A stretch of 39,058 nt of DNA from Burkholderiales bacterium. GTDB taxonomy: Bacteria; Pseudomonadota; Gammaproteobacteria; Burkholderiales; Casimicrobiaceae. The notes beneath the pieces are model-generated. The model worked only from the letters and a program-made list of their open reading frames with translations. It did not search any database and had not been told where the DNA came from. Below, piece by piece: positions 36,179 through 39,058 of this stretch; positions within the stretch are counted from its first letter, which is position 1; every line of letters begins with the position of its first letter. The position numbers and the translations under genes were made by a program. Location of the stretch: contig JAICUU010000006.1 in the NCBI GenBank assembly GCA_025935675.1, positions 1 to 39,058 on the forward strand, written 5' to 3'.

Positions 36179-36218
36179 GCCGCGGCGTCTCGCCGTGTGA
36201 TGCGACCTGCCGGCGCCG

Positions 36219-36908
36219 TTACGCGACGCGCCGGTAGCCGGTGACGACGAACGACGCGCGAGGCTCGAAGCCCAGCGATCCGTAGAACGCGATTACCGGC
36301 GCCTTGGTCGCTTCGACGTGCAGGAACGGCACCTGGCCGGCATCGAGCATCCGGTCGATGACCTCGGCCATCAGCGCGCGCGCAATCCCCCGACCCTGCG
36401 CATCCGGGTGCGTGCAGACACCGCTGACCTCGCGGTGGTCGTCGATCCACATCCGCTCGCCGGCCATCGCCACGATGCGGCCGGCCTCGCGCACCCCGAC
36501 GAAGCGGCCGAGGTCGATCGTGCGGCGGCAGAACGGCCCGGGCCGCGTGAGCTCGACGAGCGCGAGCATTGCATCGACATCGTCATCCCCGAGCTCGTCG
36601 AATGCGATCGCCGGCGGCGGCAGCGGCGCGCGATCGCGACGGATCATCTGCAGGATGCCCATCTGGCGGAAAATCTCGAAGCCCGCGGGCGTGGCCGGCA
36701 TCTGCGGCCCGAACACGGCGATCTCGTCGCCGACGCCGGTCATCGCCACCATCGCGTCGGCGCAGGCCTGCGTCGGCGCGGCGAGCGCGCACAGCGGCGA
36801 GACGTCGCGCGGATAACGGCGGGCGAGGTCGCCGCCTTCGGCGATCGGCGCGTGGCGCGAATTGAGCGACGCCCAGACCGGATTGTCGAGCGCGCGCTCG
36901 GCGATCAT
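36219..36908 (-). CDS. GNAT-family N-acetyltransferase
   Basis: The protein has 229 residues. The C-terminal GNAT core is clear: FVGVREAGRIVAMAGERM is strand 2-3, VSGVCTHPDAQGRGIARALM is motif A with the acetyl-CoA pyrophosphate loop QGRGIA (171-176), and VPFLHVEATKAPVIAFYGSLGF is motif B. The N-terminal 100 residues are a diverged region as in FR47-like proteins. Its ATG overlaps the stop of the hydroxylase-sulfotransferase gene by ATGA, so the two are translationally coupled. It may acetylate the same or a related product (inference). The frame extends upstream of 36908, but only as a shadow of the overlapping gene. Confidence 0.9.
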   Translation of the reverse strand: MIAERALDNPVWASLNSRHAPIAEGGDLARRYPRDVSPLCALAAPTQACADAMVAMTGVGDEIAVFGPQMPATPAGFEIFRQMGILQMIRRDRAPLPPPAIAFDELGDDDVDAMLALVELTRPGPFCRRTIDLGRFVGVREAGRIVAMAGERMWIDDHREVSGVCTHPDAQGRGIARALMAEVIDRMLDAGQVPFLHVEATKAPVIAFYGSLGFEPRASFVVTGYRRVA

Positions 36909-38965
36909 CCGCCCGACGTCGCCGTGGCCGGCGTGGCGCCCGCCTGCGCGCGCGCGACGAACGCCTTCGCGCGCTCGCCGACCCGCGCGAGCGCGGCGCG
37001 GTGCGGCGCGATCGCGGCTTCGCGGCGACGCCATTTCTCCGGAGCGGGTGGCGTCAGCGTATGGCGCGACAGCGGCAGCGTCGCCGGCAGCGCCCGGTCC
37101 CAGTCGAGCGCGGCGAAGCGACAGATCGCGCGCACGCAATCCGTCGGGCTCGCCAGGAACTCGCGATAGGTGAGCGCGTGGACGCGCTCGCGCGGCAGCT
37201 TGTCGAGGTCGTCGAGCAGCACCGATTGCGTGCGCAGCCATTGCGTCGCCGCGATCGTCGCCACGTCGGCGCCGATCAGGTCCTGCCATCCGGGCACCAG
37301 CAGGAACGACCAGGGCAGCCCTTTCCAGCCCGGCAGGTTCGCGTACATCACGAAGCGTCCGGATTCCCAGCCGTCCATCATGCTGGCGACGTTTTCGTCG
37401 AAGTCGCGATACAGGTAGACGAAGCGCGCATCCGGGAACGCGGCGTCGAGGAACGGCACGCGCAGCGCGTTCTTCGGCGTCTTCTCGAGGAGCCGCGGCG
37501 CGCCGTCACCGGGCGCGCGACCGTCGCGATCCCGCAGCGCCTTGCGGAAGCGCTCGTGAAGCTCGGCGACGACCGCCGGTGTCGCAGCCGTCGCATCGGC
37601 GCGGTTGGATTGCGGGCCGTTGATCGACGGCCGCAGCGCGGCGATCGATTCGAGCTGGTCGTGGCTCTCGCCGCCGACCGTGTAGAGGCCCGGCGCGTCG
37701 GCCAGCGTCTCGAACAGCAGCGTGCTGCCGGAGCGCGGCGCCGCGACGATGATCAGCGGTCGCGTGAGGCGCGCTTGCGGTGGCGATGCTTCCTTGCGGA
37801 CGAAATTCGGCAGGCCCCATTGCACGGTGAGCTTCGGCATGATGGAGAGGGGCGAGGTCGCTGCAGCGGCGGCAGCGTCATCGGCACCCGCGGCAGTGAC
37901 CGCTGAAGGCGGCGCCGGCGGCGTCACGGTGCGAAGGCCCGGCCTCGCCGCGACCGGCTGCGCAGCCTGGCCGAGCTCGGGCACCTGCGTCGCGGTGGCC
38001 GGCATCGCGACAGGTGCCGCACGCGCGGTCGATGCGGCGGCGGCAAGCTCGGGGCTCATCAGCGCCGGCGCGAGCGACACCTTGAGCAACGCGGCGAGGT
38101 CCATCCTGTTGGGCAGCACGATGCGGCCGGCATGCGCGTCACCGAGCGCGGCGATGCGGTCGCGCAACGCCGCGAAATGCGCGAAGCCTTCGGCGCGATC
38201 GCCGAACTCGGCCCACGCCGCTCGCCAATCGCCGAACACCGCTTCGACGGCCGCCTCGAGGGGCGCGAGCGACGCTGCCGCCGTGCCGCCGGCACGCGCG
38301 TCGGCGACCCAGCGGCTCCACAGGCTCGCCATTTCGGCGGGCGCCATCACGATCGGATAGTTGTTCGACTCGAAGCGCAGCGACGGCGCTGCACCCGGCT
38401 GATACGGCACGTCGACGGCCGCGCCGCCCGCTTCGACGCGCTGCCAGAAGCTCGCGCTGCCGACGGTGTCGATGACGAGGTGAATCCGCTGCGCGTTCGC
38501 CGGGTTGAGCACGTTGTGCACGCGCCAGGTGTCGAAGATCCAGCAGTCGCCGGCGGCCATGTGCGTCGACGCGTCGCCGCACAGGAACGTGACGTCGGGA
38601 AAGGTAATCACCGGGATGTGCACCCGCACGCGCTGCTGCCAGTAGTAGCTCAGGTCGACGTGCGGCGTCGCCTCGGCGCGCGCGTCGAGGCGCATCAGAC
38701 GGCTGCGGCCGAGCGTGACGTCGAGCGCGCCCATTGCCTGCATCAGGTACGGACACCGGGCGAGATGCGGCGTGGGGCGCATCGGGCCGGCGACACCATC
38801 GTCGAGCGGGTTGCCGTGGCGGGCGATGTACGGCAGCGCCGAATTGCCGGGATGGCCCTGCGGATGCGGGCGCCATTCGGCCTCGGTGAATTGCGCGACC
38901 TCCGCCGCGAGGCGTGTCGCATCGAAGCGCAGCGGAAGCTTGAAAAAGGGCGCGGAAAGTTGCAT
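36905..38965 (-). CDS. Asp/Asn beta-hydroxylase-like domain fused to sulfotransferase
   Basis: The protein has 686 residues. Residues 1-185 resemble Asp/Asn beta-hydroxylases, which are Fe(II)/2-oxoglutarate oxygenases. Iron ligands are His102 (PHVDLSYYW, with Asp104 possibly a third) and His150 (TWRVHNVLN), and Arg160 (QRIHLVIDT) would bind 2-oxoglutarate. A helical region 205-305 and an Ala/Pro linker 310-375 follow. Residues 400-670 are a sulfotransferase with 5'-phosphosulfate loop APRSGSTLLF (409-418), LLEKTPKNALRVPFL, and 3'-phosphate segment VYLYRDFDENVASM (516-529). The fusion suggests hydroxylation followed by O-sulfation of the same substrate (inference). No signal peptide is seen. 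The gene overlaps the GNAT gene. Confidence 0.9.
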   Translation of the reverse strand: MQLSAPFFKLPLRFDATRLAAEVAQFTEAEWRPHPQGHPGNSALPYIARHGNPLDDGVAGPMRPTPHLARCPYLMQAMGALDVTLGRSRLMRLDARAEATPHVDLSYYWQQRVRVHIPVITFPDVTFLCGDASTHMAAGDCWIFDTWRVHNVLNPANAQRIHLVIDTVGSASFWQRVEAGGAAVDVPYQPGAAPSLRFESNNYPIVMAPAEMASLWSRWVADARAGGTAAASLAPLEAAVEAVFGDWRAAWAEFGDRAEGFAHFAALRDRIAALGDAHAGRIVLPNRMDLAALLKVSLAPALMSPELAAAASTARAAPVAMPATATQVPELGQAAQPVAARPGLRTVTPPAPPSAVTAAGADDAAAAAATSPLSIMPKLTVQWGLPNFVRKEASPPQARLTRPLIIVAAPRSGSTLLFETLADAPGLYTVGGESHDQLESIAALRPSINGPQSNRADATAATPAVVAELHERFRKALRDRDGRAPGDGAPRLLEKTPKNALRVPFLDAAFPDARFVYLYRDFDENVASMMDGWESGRFVMYANLPGWKGLPWSFLLVPGWQDLIGADVATIAATQWLRTQSVLLDDLDKLPRERVHALTYREFLASPTDCVRAICRFAALDWDRALPATLPLSRHTLTPPAPEKWRRREAAIAPHRAALARVGERAKAFVARAQAGATPATATSGG

Positions 38966-39058
38966 GCGAAGCGAAAAAAAGGAGGCCGGTCAGCGCCGTC
39001 AGCGCCATTCTAGCGCCGGGCGTCGCGCCGGCGGCCATATCGGGGCGATCAGCCGAGG

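Larger units (their letters stand above)
35882..36218. other. AT-richer intergenic island upstream of hsp20
   Basis: These 337 bases separate the hsp20 start from the GNAT stop; the next gene in this direction is also on the minus strand. About 35915-36060 is clearly less GC-rich than the surroundings (TTTATTGACGG, TTGTTATTGAACAATTGTG). It holds a heat-shock-type promoter candidate for hsp20 and possibly a small membrane peptide gene, both listed separately. Confidence 0.45.

Overview
This very GC-rich window reads as a chromosomal segment of a proteobacterium. A betaproteobacterium, probably Burkholderiales-like, is the best guess. That guess rests on gene style: a HAAT (Liv-type) transporter operon, a MarR/NodT/EmrA/EmrB efflux locus, an OpgC homologue, LonA with Hsp20, and NAT, DUF2630 and CysNC-type proteins. 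No marker gene fixes the taxonomy. No CRISPR array, insertion sequence, integrase or phage gene was seen. Coding density is high, and many neighbouring genes overlap by 4 bases (ATGA or GTGA).

Layout. (1) 0-3.4 kb: a helical ORF cut by the window edge, tRNA-Leu(UAA), a membrane protein with a degenerate GGDEF domain, a thioredoxin-fold protein, and an ECF sigma factor overlapping a Tat-exported ferritin-like protein. (2) 3.4-12.2 kb, all on the minus strand: arylamine N-acetyltransferase, a cNMP-binding/thioredoxin-reductase-like flavoprotein, a two-domain extradiol-dioxygenase-like protein, a Liv-type ABC importer (binding protein, LivH, a LivM-LivG fusion, LivF), and an NADPH:FMN reductase. 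This looks like uptake and processing of an organic, possibly aromatic, compound. (3) 12.2-14.8 kb: an exported internally repeated protein, an aldehyde dehydrogenase and a DUF2630 protein. (4) 14.8-19.7 kb: a MarR regulator and the efflux operon nodT-emrA-emrB. A GCCTAGGC palindrome lies in the marR promoter and again just before nodT. (5) 19.9-27.4 kb: a glycan/sulfation region with an SGNH hydrolase, an OpgC-type acyltransferase, a five-part SEC-C/TPR/glycosyltransferase/sulfotransferase/glycosyltransferase protein, a stand-alone sulfotransferase, and an APS kinase fused to a crippled CysN remnant. (6) 27.4-33 kb: an ABC ATPase, an ABC-2 permease fused to an M1-like metallopeptidase, and a lipoprotein MsrA with one catalytic-type cysteine. 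(7) 33-36.2 kb: an hsp20-lon operon and a less GC-rich intergenic island. (8) 36.2-39 kb: a GNAT acetyltransferase overlapping an Asp/Asn beta-hydroxylase-like domain fused to a sulfotransferase.

The most interesting theme is sulfation chemistry. Three proteins with sulfotransferase signatures and a PAPS-making kinase sit within 17 kb. Two of the sulfotransferases are fused to enzymes that could prepare an acceptor (glycosyltransferases in one, a 2-oxoglutarate/Fe hydroxylase in the other). The APS kinase carries a CysN-like N-terminus that has lost its GTPase motifs and its beta-barrel domain II. Sulfation of a surface glycan or hydroxylated substrate is an inference. The domain arrangements are read directly from the sequence.
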